DNA from: Exobasidium rhododendri
Taxonomy: Eukaryota > Basidiomycota > Exobasidiomycetes > Exobasidiales > Exobasidiaceae
NCBI GenBank assembly: GCA_026210745.1
Contig: CP110631.1
Span: 3,658,001-3,722,000, forward strand
Direction: 5' to 3'
DNA length: 64,000 bases
Shown: positions 48,500 to 59,705 of the stretch, in pieces
Layout of the letters: each line of letters opens with the position of its first letter
Position numbering within the stretch: the stretch's first letter is position 1
Notes under the pieces: model-generated
What the model saw: the letters and a program-made list of their open reading frames with translations, nothing else
What the model was told of the DNA's origin: nothing
Databases searched by the model: none
Translations under genes and position numbers: made by a program

Positions 48500-51400
48500 T
48501 TACGATTTCTTCCACCAAGCTCGTTTCACCTCAGGGAGGTTCGTTTCTTGTCTGCCTGATTCGATAGCAGGACCCACTGTGCTACTTTCATCCATGCTTT
48601 GCTTTTTCCACTTGCCACGCAGAATTGCTCTTTGCTCGCCAAGATTGTCATCGTTTCGTATCGCTTCGACACCCATTGAGTCAGACAGATGAGTACTCTG
48701 AAAGCGATCCAAATCCCTGCCACTGCTTCTCTTTGCTCCTTTCAAAGATGCACCGCCCAGCCTCGTTTCGAGGTGATGCACAGGGTCCGTGGGCATGTTG
48801 CTCTTCGTAGCTGACGAGGTGGGATCACTACCGATCGAATACAATGAGTGCTCTTGCTTGATCATCGCTGCTGCAGCTGACGCGGCAGCTTCCGTTCTGA
48901 ACCGATCGGCTGATATGGTCGCTCTCCTAGAATGCACCGTTGGAGTAGAGCCTGACTTGGCGAATTCACTGGACTGTGGATAGGCAGGCTGAGCGACCGG
49001 CTTTGTCACGCCTGTAAAGGACTGCGATTGACTGAGGGTGGTGTAGATCTGCGTCGACTTGATGATACTTTGTTGCCTTGAGTTGATCGCTCCCATATCG
49101 TTCGGCTCAGGATTGTAACCGGCTCGATCGATATAGTACCCTACTTGATCTTCGATGTCGCAACACAGGTCAACGAAACGATCAAAAGGTTCGTCTGCAT
49201 ATGCCCCTCCAGATCCTTCCTCCGGCTGCTGCTGCTGCTGCTGCTGATGAGCGCCGCGCTTCAAGATTTTCTCTTCTTGGCACGTCTCTACGTTGGCATC
49301 TCTCACTACGTAAGAGACGAGCGATGACAATGCCAACGCATGATCTAGCATGTACTCAGGCGTTGGTATAGATTCTCGGTGTAGTTCCGGCAAGAGATCA
49401 ATCTTCTCTTGGATCAAGCTCTGGAAAGCAAAGTCAACTTCATCACCCAGCGCTTCTTTCTTCACTTGAGACTTTGGTGGCGGTTCCGTGGAGATGTAAG
49501 TGATGAAGTCATCGTAGGCGGTGGCATGTTGATCCAAGAATTTGTTTGCTTTAAACAACCAAGGCTCTTTATCTTGATCAAACGTACTTCTCTTACTGGC
49601 CAACGCAAGGAAGACTTTTGCAACGAGCATCAACGTCTTTCCACTCGCTTCGTTTGCCTTACTCGTCATCAGGCCATATATGTTGGGCGTAGTGATGGCA
49701 GGGCAGATTAAACGCAGAAACACAAAGGCTCCTACTCCTTGAATGCCTGGACCCGCCTTATTAAAGTGTTTGAACTGGAGATTGACCTTGTTGCGAATTT
49801 GGGACAGAGCACTTCGCAGATCTTGCGGGCAACGATGTCGATTTGCGTAGATGTTCTTCCATAGGTCTCTGCATAATCGCTGTAGGGCATCCAAATTACT
49901 CTCTCCCACGATAGTGCCTGTTCCCTCCACCTGGATCGGACTGGCGTAGTAATGATGAGAGTCGCTGGCCTCTAGGTAAATGCGATCGTGACATATCTGC
50001 CGTACAGTAGGTCCGATGCAAACCTCCAGCCAATCCTTGCAATACTTTCGCTGAAACTTGTCTACTGCTCTTGTAAGCAAGGTGTTCCCACGAAAGAGCA
50101 AATTCAGGTCCGACTGTCTTGTGATCGTCGCACTTTCTACTTCGGTTAAATTACTCAGAAGCTCGACAATACTTCCCTTGCTTGTGTGAATGTCGACAAG
50201 GTGGGTGACGACTTGATCCTCGTTCAGTTCCTTGCACATCGTCTGCATGAGCTTCACAAAGTCCCCCGTGTGAAGACTTTCCTCTAGCTTTGCATACTTT
50301 CGCAATGGCAAGACATTCTCTTCCTTTACCGTGATACTGATCTTGACCTCTCCCAGCATCTCATCGGCCGTGCATGACTCCATCGGAGAGCTGACCATGT
50401 CTATATGACTCGCCTTTGCGGACCATATAGGAAACCACCCATGAATATTTTCACCGCGACGTACAGTGTTCATGGGTAGATCAACCACTCCTATCACGCG
50501 AAACCTGCCATTTCTGCCCTGCTGCATCACCTCGATCTGGATCGGGGCCAGGTCGGGGAGATCTTGGAGTATAAACTTGTCGAGCCAAGTCCTTCCAATA
50601 GAGAGACCACTACGAACCTTGGTTTGAGCAACAACCTCTCCTGCCATCCAAACCACACAATAACACGCCGATGGTATCGCCGATGCCCTAGTCAGATCCG
50701 GAGCTCTTCTCCTGTCCGTATCGAAGCCTTGCCCTCTCCCCGTCAATAGACCACTTTCCTTTATTCTCTCTCGACCGGATATTCCACTAATGGGTCCATT
50801 GACGACATCAGTGCCGCAACTTTCGTCATCCAGATCATCGTCATCGCTGTCGTCTTCTTTGACGTCGATTTTCTTGTCGCCATTAGTATCCTCGTCCAGC
50901 GATGGCACTCTGCTTCTTCCACCCCTCTTCAAGTCGAAAGAAGCAGTACTGATGGAATGTGCGACTGACCTTCCTGCTCCATGATTCTCCTTGTGTAAGT
51001 GCGTATCGTCGACAGATCGTCTACTCAATGCTTTCAGGTTTCCGAATATGCCTGATTCAGTCGGCGAAGCAATCCAATCATCATCATCACCAAAGGACGA
51101 GCTGTTGGTCTCGCTGGAACGTACACTCGAGATGTTATGCTCAACGGCAAATTTGACCTCGACGATCGACAAGTCAACTTGACGATAAGTCCGATGAGTC
51201 CCTCCCTTGTGAGGAGCACCATATATCTCCGGCTTCGAAAAAGTTCTCATTAGCCCTCTCCATCGTTTCAGCTTCTGACTTGTTGGAAAGCACAAATAGA
51301 TCGGTTCATCTCTGCTTGTCTGACTCGTACTTTTGACAACGGAGGGTGTAGGGTAACGTATGCTGCCACCGGCTGTTAGGGTGGAAGGGCGAGAAAAGAT

Positions 51401-51991
51401 TCCTAAGACGTTTGCACAAGCATATACTGACTCATCCACTAGTCGAATGTCGGTCGCTGAAAGTAGATTCGTTGAAATCGAGTGAAGTAGAGCTCGATCC
51501 TCTCCATAAATAAGGAAAACTCCGCCCTCTCTACAGATCACAGTTGCTTTCTTCCATAAACCTCTCTTCTGATGAGCTGGGTTGATCTGCTCTGATAGCT
51601 TGTGTCTGCTCGGCTTTTCGCGTAACCAGCTCGGGGCGACACTCTTTAGACTTTGAAAAGATCTCGTCTCAGGGACAGTCACACTGACGTCTCGATCTCT
51701 CTTATTCAGCTTTCTCTTCACTTGAGGCACTTCTCGAAGAAGAGGTGTCTTTGATAGAGTGGAAGTGGAGGTGTAGACTGGAGTCGTATGCCATAGTAGA
51801 ATGGTGATGCTCGTCTCATGAGTCTGTTCTCGGTAGCCGGTACCGATTCCAGAAGCAAAGAGGGGAGTAGACGAGTAAGACGTTTTGTTTCTTCTTCGGT
51901 CATATGGTTGGGCAGATGGGGTACTGGTAGTCGCCTGTGACGATTCGTACCGATCCAAGGAAGTCGTCTGCATCGTCGCCGCTACAGGCAA
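48500..51991 (-). CDS. Ras GTPase-activating protein, Bud2/SynGAP-like, 1163 aa
   Basis: Single exon. The layout is a PH-like region (about 135-260: KKATVICREGGVFLIYGEDRALLHSIS ... TSQKLKRWRGLMRTF), a C2-like region (about 440-580: VRSGLSIGRTWLDKFILQDLPDL, FRVIGVVDLPMN) and the RasGAP domain (about 600-880). The GAP core shows LLFRGNTLLTRAVDKFQRKY, with the arginine finger in FRGN, LRSALSQIRNKVNLQF, and GVGAFVFLRLICPAITTPNIYGL, the FLR-ICPAI signature. PH-C2-GAP order fits Bud2 (GAP for Rsr1/Bud1) or the SynGAP/DAB2IP group. It would limit small GTPase signalling in polarity and budding. A glutamine run of 7-8 lies after the GAP domain (HQQQQQQQPEE), and the C-terminus is Ser-rich. Confidence 0.92.
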   Translation of the reverse strand: MPVAATMQTTSLDRYESSQATTSTPSAQPYDRRRNKTSYSSTPLFASGIGTGYREQTHETSITILLWHTTPVYTSTSTLSKTPLLREVPQVKRKLNKRDRDVSVTVPETRSFQSLKSVAPSWLREKPSRHKLSEQINPAHQKRGLWKKATVICREGGVFLIYGEDRALLHSISTNLLSATDIRLVDESVYACANVLGIFSRPSTLTAGGSIRYPTPSVVKSTSQTSRDEPIYLCFPTSQKLKRWRGLMRTFSKPEIYGAPHKGGTHRTYRQVDLSIVEVKFAVEHNISSVRSSETNSSSFGDDDDWIASPTESGIFGNLKALSRRSVDDTHLHKENHGAGRSVAHSISTASFDLKRGGRSRVPSLDEDTNGDKKIDVKEDDSDDDDLDDESCGTDVVNGPISGISGRERIKESGLLTGRGQGFDTDRRRAPDLTRASAIPSACYCVVWMAGEVVAQTKVRSGLSIGRTWLDKFILQDLPDLAPIQIEVMQQGRNGRFRVIGVVDLPMNTVRRGENIHGWFPIWSAKASHIDMVSSPMESCTADEMLGEVKISITVKEENVLPLRKYAKLEESLHTGDFVKLMQTMCKELNEDQVVTHLVDIHTSKGSIVELLSNLTEVESATITRQSDLNLLFRGNTLLTRAVDKFQRKYCKDWLEVCIGPTVRQICHDRIYLEASDSHHYYASPIQVEGTGTIVGESNLDALQRLCRDLWKNIYANRHRCPQDLRSALSQIRNKVNLQFKHFNKAGPGIQGVGAFVFLRLICPAITTPNIYGLMTSKANEASGKTLMLVAKVFLALASKRSTFDQDKEPWLFKANKFLDQHATAYDDFITYISTEPPPKSQVKKEALGDEVDFAFQSLIQEKIDLLPELHRESIPTPEYMLDHALALSSLVSYVVRDANVETCQEEKILKRGAHQQQQQQQPEEGSGGAYADEPFDRFVDLCCDIEDQVGYYIDRAGYNPEPNDMGAINSRQQSIIKSTQIYTTLSQSQSFTGVTKPVAQPAYPQSSEFAKSGSTPTVHSRRATISADRFRTEAAASAAAAMIKQEHSLYSIGSDPTSSATKSNMPTDPVHHLETRLGGASLKGAKRSSGRDLDRFQSTHLSDSMGVEAIRNDDNLGEQRAILRGKWKKQSMDESSTVGPAIESGRQETNLPEVKRAWWKKS

Positions 51992-52392
51992 GGGAGGCGG
52001 ATGGGTAAGGTCAAGCGGGCGGATCCATCGGCCTTACCACCCTTGTTGATATTGTCAGGACGGAGGACGAGAAAGGAAATGATTTGCAGCAAAGTCGCGC
52101 TCTAAAATTGAGAACCGTTTTTAGAGTACAGCATCTGTAGTTTTGTCTATCTACCTATCTCGTGTGCCTCGATGATTTCGCTAGAAATTAAACTTTGAGG
52201 TGCAACGAAGAGAAGTCCGAGGTATCACGATTATTAGGTGAGATTGAGAAAATCTCGAGTGAGTGCAGATGGAAACAAATACATGAGCAAAGCGGTGAGG
52301 GAATAGGGGGAGAGAGACGGATATGCTAAATATTACAAAGAGAGTGGGGGGGAGGTGTCTGCGAGGTACAACATTTCCAGGTCTTTAGAATC
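51992..52392. promoter_or_regulatory. Intergenic: RasGAP promoter and Fhl1 3' region
   Basis: 401 bases between two minus-strand genes; no gene is seen. Confidence 0.45.
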
Positions 52393-55300
52393 TCATGGAA
52401 GGCGAGTGCTGGTCGGATTGGGTGGAGAAAGATCGGTCACCTTTGGAGAAGTGGAAGAGGTAGTGGTCTGAACGCTGCTGAAGCTACCTTGAGCCTGATC
52501 ACGTCGTTGTTGTTGAGCCTTTTGTTGTTCTTCGGCAATCCTGCCGACTCGTTGTAGCAGTTCTAATTGACTTGGAGTCAGCTTTGTTCCGCTTTCCATC
52601 TTTCCGCCACTCAAGAGAGGCATGAGACCTGCTGCATCTGGATGAGAAGCTAGCGCTTGCATGGCCGACATCATTGCATTTGACGACGGAGGCACGGGTG
52701 CAAGAGCAGAAGGAAAAGAGAGACCAGGACTGGCAGCAGACTGGACAACAATTGCCGGTGACGTGGCTAATGCAATGGTCGTTGGTGGTCTTGTAATCCC
52801 AGCGACCTTCATCGGCATGGGCCTTGGTGCAGGTGCGACATGACCTGCTGGTGTACCTTGAGAGGCAACAGGAGTATTGATAATCGCACTGGAAGGAGTT
52901 GGGGCAGCAGCAGGTCGAGCTGTTGACGGAGCAGATACAGAAGGAGAAGGAGTCGCGATCATCGGTCTGGCCACACTTGGCGATACGCCTTGACCGGCAA
53001 TTGGTCGCTGTTTTTCACTTTGGTCGTGCTGCTGTTGGACGTGAGCCGAAGATGACAGAGGATTGGCAGGAAGACTTTGCATCTGTGATCCCACAGAGAC
53101 GGGTTGATGAGGTGATTGTACAGGCCGAACGTGTATAGGAGCAGTAGCTGGTCGCACACCCTGCTGGACGGATATGACGGGTCGCACTTGGCCAGTGAGA
53201 CCATTAGCCTGAGAGGCTGTTGGATGCGGCCTCGCGAGGTTTGTTGCAGTCGGTGGTGGTGGCCGTGACGGTCCAGCCGTTACTGCAGGCGTCGGCCTTG
53301 TTTGCAATGGTCTCCCTGGTTGAGAAGTAGGGACATTTGCCATAGGTCGAGCAACAGGATGGGACATAGCAGTAGCTCCGTTGGACGTCGTCATTGGTCG
53401 AGGTCGAGCTGCTGGAGAGGGTGCCGCTGCTGTATTCGCCGGTCTCCCTACGCCTCCGTTTGTCGACTGGGTCGAAGGCGTGCTGGTGGGTCTTACTGGC
53501 CGATTCGTTCCCCCTTGACCTGCACTCATCTTGCTTTGCAAGTGTTTCACAAGCTGACTTTGAAGTAAAGCAAGAGCTTGAGCTGCTCCCTTCCCTCCAA
53601 TGTCGTTGATCTCACTTGCGCTCATGTGACCGAATACCACTGGACTGAGAAAGAGCTTTCCTTCATGATGTACGATAGGTGGACCACCGAACAGACTCTC
53701 TATGCTTTGTGTGATTGCAGCTTTCGGGACTGCCGCCATTTGAGCAAGAGCCTCCTTCGGTGCCTTGCCAATCACAATCGTCACTCTACCACTCGATAAA
53801 GTAGGCGGCGAAGGTCGAGCAACAGGTGGTGGCCTTGCTGGCATTGATGGTCGAGGCGGAGCTAAGGCAGCAACAGGCTTTGCTGAAATTGAAGGAGCCG
53901 GTAGTCCAGCCGAATTAGCAGAAAAGGCTGAGGGAGGACGAGCAACGGCACCGGGAGCAGCAGGCGCAACAGCAGGAGTAGCAGCGGGAGCGACAGACGT
54001 GGTAACAAGAGTACGAGGAATGACAGCTGCAGGCGCAAGAGCAGCAGCAGGAGCCGCATTGACCGCCATTGAAGATGACGCTGAAGTCGAAGAGGGATTG
54101 GCGGTCTCTGCATTGCTGGCAGTAGCACCCGACTCAAGTCGATATACCCTCGCGGCTTCACTGGTATTGAGGGCATAAAAGATTCCCTTGCCCTGTTCGT
54201 TTGCCTTCCGAGGAATACGACACATTTCTCTACTGCTTCCTACCGCATGACGAATTGAGCTGTGCCAATCTCGACCATTTGCACGATTATTGTTTCGATA
54301 CCACTCGTGCTTTCCAGTGATGTCTTCGTAGATCTCTTGAAGTGTCAACTTCCCACCACGATTTGTTGACGTTGCGTTCGCCAAAGCAGTCTTGATCAAG
54401 TCCATATTACTGAAATCTGGCTTGATACCAGCTCCTGCAGGCAACATCGTTTCCTTTCCGGCTGATGCACTCTTGCCATTCGTCAGATGTGTGGAAGAAG
54501 GAGCAGCCAAAGGAGAATTTATTGCATCGGAAGGGGCAGTGGTGATTCCATTCGGTGGCGGTCGAGAAGAGAAAGTCTGTGTTGCGCCCGTCGAAGTACC
54601 CGACAAGGTAGTAGTAGGAGCGAGCGGTCGAATGGAGAGATGCCCAGACAAACTTGGTGGTCCGGCTTGTGTCTGATAGGGAATCGCATTTGTGCTGGGT
54701 GCTTTCGAATGGACTTCTGCTACGATAGAGGGCGGAGGAGGTCGAATTGCGACGCCGGTGGGTCGAATTGCTACATTGGCGGCGGATGAAGACGAGGAAA
54801 GGGAGGGCTGGAGCTCGCCTGCAGGTCGGGGTCTTTCGCCCGCTATCGGTCTTTCTTTCGAAGCGACGATGGGTGGTGGTCGTGCAACAGCAGATGCCAC
54901 GGTAGGTGCACTAGTGCTAATGCTAGTCAAGGATGCAAGGGGTGTGCTTTCCGCCTTTGCCCTTTGCTCGTCTGCCTTAACCTTTGCGGCTAGTGCTGCA
55001 GCCACGATGTGTGCCTTTCCGCCACCTTTACCTTTTCCTTTGACAGCCGGATCAGGAGTAGACGATACAATGGCGTTCTGCTCTTCCACACTCTTTGCTG
55101 CTGCTGCTGCTGCCGCTGCCGCCTTCTTCTTCTTCTTCGATTTCAATTGAAGCGCTTCGACCCCAATCGGAGTGCCAACCTTGAGTGCACCCCGATGCTC
55201 CTCGTCTATCATCTCACCCCTCTTCCGCTTCCGACCTGCTGTCCCTACTTCGAGATTATCAACCTTGTCTCTTGCTTCTTTCTTGAAGTTCGCTAGCTTG

Positions 55301-56737
55301 ATCTTTTTCCCTCTGCCCGGTTTCCTTTGCTCTTCATTTCCTTCTTCATCTTCTACACCAAGCATATCGACATCGTCATCCTGCGCATCTTCTTCGTCGA
55401 TTTCTGGAGCCCTGCCTTTATTTGCTGGCTTCTTCCCCTTACCATCCCAAATAGTCTTGCCTTGATACTTGCCCTTTCCTTTGCCTCCTATCGCTGGCGG
55501 AACAGGCTTCTTCTTCAACACAAGTTTCGGCCTCTTCTTCAGCTCTGCAGCTTTGCCTCTCTCGTTCACCTCTTCTGCACTATCGCCCTCCTCGACACTG
55601 GAGAGGCCAGAGGATTCTTCATCAGATCTGGTCGAACCCAGTGACTCTGATTCTTCTTCTTCGTCGGTCTCCTCCAACGATCCTTCACTCTCTAGTTCGC
55701 CATCCGAGTTGTATGTCTGGCCGAGTGGTGTAGGTGGCAGCACAAAGTAAAATACTCTTTCTGCAATCTGGATCTTCGTCCTGTTCGTTCATGACAGAGA
55801 TTGAGGAAAGACTTAACGATGGCACTTGCTATAAATTAGCCTGTTTGAATGCTACTCACCTCTTTCCTAGCGGAACAATGCTATCCTTCAACACAAGTAC
55901 ATCATCTACAAAGGCTCCATTACGACCTAGTACTTGCAAGACGAAGCGACCTGAGCTGCCACTTGCTTCAGAAGGGAAGGGGCGCTGGTGAAGCATATCG
56001 GAGGCATTGTGATGCAGAGCATTTTGTCGTGGCTGATCTTGGTAGAATATTCGGACATGGCATCTCGATATTGATTTCAGAAGCCCCAAATCTACGTCAA
56101 CATCGCCCTCAAGCTTCTTTGCTCCTGTAATGTGTTGCTTTTCGCCCTCTTGCAAGGCTGGTGTCCTCATATGAGCTGGTCGCCTTCCTATAGTACAGCT
56201 TAATGTTTGTAGATAGTAGCTGAAGCCTGGAAATTCTAGCTTTGCGTATGCCTGGATGGGGCCAGAAGGGTCTTCCATCCCTGCAGAGATGGCTCCCGTT
56301 GTTGGAGCAGACACTTGTGGATCAGCAAAGGATTCTGACTTGATGAGAGGTGGCATTTCCTGGTTTAGTGCCGCCAGTAAAGTCTGTGAGTCTGCTTGAT
56401 TCAATGTTTGGTCGCCAGTTGACAAGGTGCTCGCCAAGGAAGCTAATAGTTTGGCGTCCTCATCTTCGTCATTGACGGCGGAGTACTGTGGCTCTGGTGT
56501 AACTTTCATAGAAGTCTCCGACGTTGTCAAACTGGCTGCATTGGTGAGTACCGGTTCGTCCAACGTAACGGCTGAAGTTGAAGCGACTGGCTGCGATTGC
56601 GCATGAAAGGAGGATGATGCTTCTCCTGATACTGCTGTGCTGCTATTGTTGAAAGTACCGACCGGAACAGAGATGGGTGTTTCGGATGCTACTGATACTG
56701 CTGTTGAGGCGCTCAACGTGGTGGCCATGGCCAGCAT
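52393..56737 (-). CDS. FHL1: FHA-forkhead transcription factor Fhl1, 1421 aa
   Basis: Exons: 56737-55860 and 55780-52393 (79-base intron, phase 2). The FHA domain (about 170-310) is rebuilt by the splice: LSCTIGRRPAH, SISRCHVRIFY, FVLQVLGRNGAFVDDVLVLKDSIVPLGKR, then TKIQIAERVFYFVLPP. The forkhead domain (about 750-825) reads NMDLIKTALANAT, KLTLQEIYEDITGKHEWYRNNN, DWHSSIRHAVG, REMCRIPRK. FHA followed by forkhead is the Fhl1 layout. In yeast Fhl1 sits on ribosomal protein promoters and recruits Ifh1. Between the domains is a basic, acidic-patch linker with an Ala run (KKKKKAAAAAAAAAK). The C-terminal third is Pro/Ala/Ser-rich. It is divergent from the eS1 gene. Confidence 0.94.
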
Positions 56738-57773
56738 GATTTAATCTTGCCCACCCGTGTCTCTATCGCCGTTACTCTTGTACGTGGTCAAGCTGACCTC
56801 GTCCTACGAGCTTGTTCCATGCAAGACAAAATAGTTTCACGTTTTCTCGCCGATTCTCTCAAAAGACGTGAGGAAGCCCACGATCGTGTGCGATGAAGGT
56901 GGAGTGGTTGTGCAGTACGGGTGAGAGGGCTTGCGGTGAACAACGAAGTTTGACTCTGGTCTACTATTCAGGCAGGACGCACTAGAACGCGCCGCCTCCA
57001 TTCAAAAGCGCGAAAAAGTCGAAGGAAACTCTCCACTCTGACACAGAGTTTCTGGGAGAATGTAATGTACGCCGGTAATCAGCCGGTAGTCAGTAAGGAG
57101 AAGACTCTCCACGATGGAGGTATCTCGCTTCAGTAGAGAGCTCAGGTACAGCGTCCGCGAGATGTAGAGGCTTATGCGCAAGGAAATGTATACTTTTTTA
57201 CGGGCAGGCAAGAGGAGTACATGCTTTGATGAAACGACCAGACTGGTCACACATCGCAAAATCGTCTCCGTCGCTTCAGGCCATGATGTAACAGTCCACA
57301 ATTTTGTCCTTCCGCTTGATCATGACTGCTTCTTTGACCGTGAAATGCTGCTTCCCTGTGAGATCGCATAACAAAGCGCTGTCAGAGTGCTTCTTACGCC
57401 TCCCTACAAAGACCCGACTCCCAATCTCCTGTAGGTAGGCTCGCCCAAGCAGAGAGTGATGCAATTTCTCATAGATGGCTGACTCGGCCGTTAGTTACCT
57501 CTCCGTCTCGTCCGGCTCCTTCGTGTCGCGTTCTTCTCATCCACGTGCAACAAATCTCTTCGGTCTTCGACACAGAAAAGAATGTTTCGAAATGAGGATT
57601 TATAGCGCAATGCAGGAATTTTTCTGCCGCAGTCTTAGACTGTACGAAGGCCAAGCTCTAAACTCACCCACGCGAGATTTTGGAAGAGCGCGTCTCGAGT
57701 GGGTCGGCTTCTCGATACCTCGAACTTTCCCTTCTTGCTCTCCTTGAAGAAGTCCACTCATACAACATACAAC
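56738..57773. promoter_or_regulatory. Divergent promoter region, FHL1 and RPS1 (eS1)
   Basis: 1036 bases between the two start codons. A pyrimidine-rich stretch (CTTTCCCTTCTTGCTCTCCTT) at 57724-57745 lies just before the eS1 start, as expected for ribosomal protein leaders. No gene is seen. Confidence 0.5.
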
Positions 57774-58915
57774 ATGGCGTGAGTAGCTGGACATTTGGAG
57801 AAGAATTATGTTGCTGTGGCGGTATGCTGATTCCTCTGAATCTTGTTCTGCTTCGTGACAAAACAGTGTAGGAAAGAACAAGAAGCTATCCAAGCGAGGT
57901 GGTACGAAGAAGAGAGCAGTTGATGCTTTTGCTCGAAAGGACTGGTACCAACTCAAGGCTCCAATCTTCTTCCAACAAAGAGATTTGGGACGAACCCCCG
58001 TCAACAGAAGTCAGGGATTGAGTGAGTATCACAAGACAATGTGCATGGTGGATGACCATGATAAATGGATGTGGACATTGCAGGGGGGGTTACAGGAGGA
58101 AATAGATTCTATGACGGAGGAGAAGGGAAAGAAGCGGCGACGTACATTCAGCGAAATGAGTATAGTAGACCAGTATGACTAATGCAAACCTCTTTCTTCT
58201 TACTTTAGAGAATGCCAATGATGCTCTCAAGGGAAGAATCATGGAAGCATCGCTCGCAGACTTGAACAAGGACGACGAGCAAGCATTCCGAAAATTCAAG
58301 CTTCGTATTGAGGAAGTACAAGGACGAACATGTTTGACCAACTTCTTCGGTATGGACTTCACCCAAGACAAGCTTCGATCGCTTGTGCGAAAGTGGCAAA
58401 CTCTCATTGAAGCTCACCAAGATGTCCGAACAACTGAAGGATATCTACTTCGAGTCTTTGTCATTGGTTTCACCCGAAAGAGAATCAACCAACAGAAGAA
58501 GACTACCTACGCCAAGAGTTCACAAATCCGAGCTATCAGACAAAAGATGTTCGACATTGTTCAAAGAGAATGCTCCAGCTGCGATCTAAAGGAGTTGGTA
58601 GCTAAGTTGGTACCTGAAGTGATGGGAAGAGAAATTGAAAAGGCTTGCCAGGGAATCTACCCGCTCAAAGGTGAGTGAACTGGCGAGGCAAGGGAGTGAC
58701 CAAAAATTTCATTACTCACGTTCACACATATTTGCCTCTTCCTCTCTCTCATAGATGTCTACATCCGAAAGGTCAAGGTCCTCAAGGCGCCCAAGGCTGA
58801 CATTGGCCGATTGCTTGAGAGTCACGGTGGTGCCGCAGCTGTCGGTGCCGAAGACACTGGTGCAAAGACAAAGTCAAGTGAATTTGTCGAACCAGCTGCC
58901 CTCACCTCCGTGTAA
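57774..58915 (+). CDS. RPS1: 40S ribosomal protein eS1 (S1/S3a), 260 aa
   Basis: Exons: 57774-57778, 57867-58021, 58209-58670, 58755-58915 (783 nt). The first coding exon is just ATGGC, followed by a GTGAGT donor; the intron directly after the start codon is common in ribosomal protein genes. Spliced protein: [139 protein letters not shown]. These are eS1 signatures from end to end. It is a structural protein of the small subunit near the mRNA exit. Intron 2 (187 bases) was checked for C/D box snoRNA signals and none was convincing. Confidence 0.97.
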
Positions 58916-59705
58916 GCATATCTCAATGGTCAAAGAGATTCAACCTCAGGACAGGAATCGCATAGAGAAGTGGTCTAGAAATCTATTTTCTTTTCCTTGC
59001 CCCTCTCATCTACCCTGAAATGGTCAGTCTGCCGTGGCTGTCTACCTGAGTTTCCTTTTGTATAACGGGCATCATTACACCTCTTTGTCTACCCAACCTT
59101 GTCAATGACATTGTCTTTACTATTGCGTATGCGTATTGCGTTGACGGCGCGCGCCCTGCCTCACCAGCATCTCCCACCGCGCTGATGTAGCATGGTTGAC
59201 GCACTCAACGAGCGTCGGATAGAGAAATGGATACTAGCATAGAATCACCTGTCGCCATTGAGCGCATCGAGACTAGCTTGTTCGACCTGGTCGACCCGCC
59301 TGACAAAGTAATCGTATGCAGTTGTCAGACCAGACAGAAGACTTTGAGGGCGACCGCGCTCAAAAGAAGACTGTTCTCCTACGACCTTACATTTGCTTAG
59401 CTTCCTTCGGCCCTTTTTTAATCTAACTGATATCCCTTTTTCGAAGCATCACCAGATTTCTGAGCAGCCAGCCAATTAGCCTCGACTGATTCCCATTCAA
59501 TACAAATTACAGGATATGTGTGCCCTTCACTTTTGGATTACGCGACCAGAGTACTGTAGACAAGATCCCGAATCCCACACAAGATTCGAGTCTCGCTTTG
59601 CCTCCCGAGGATCCCCCCCCCTTAACCACATCATCCCTAACAATCTTCTTTTAGTACACGCACTAATCTCTTTCAACATCGGTAGCAATTCTCGTCATCA
59701 TCAAG
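58916..59705. promoter_or_regulatory. Intergenic: eS1 3' region and HEM1 promoter
   Basis: 790 bases. The pyrimidine- and A-rich end near 59640-59700 fits a leader of the HEM1 gene. A C run lies at about 59613-59621. No gene is seen. Confidence 0.45.

Noticed and set aside
58022-58208. snoRNA in eS1 intron 2
   Set aside because: No convincing C box (TGATGA) with a matching D box (CTGA) is present.
59575-59600. tRNA-like B box GATTCGAGTC
   Set aside because: No A box or cloverleaf could be formed upstream.
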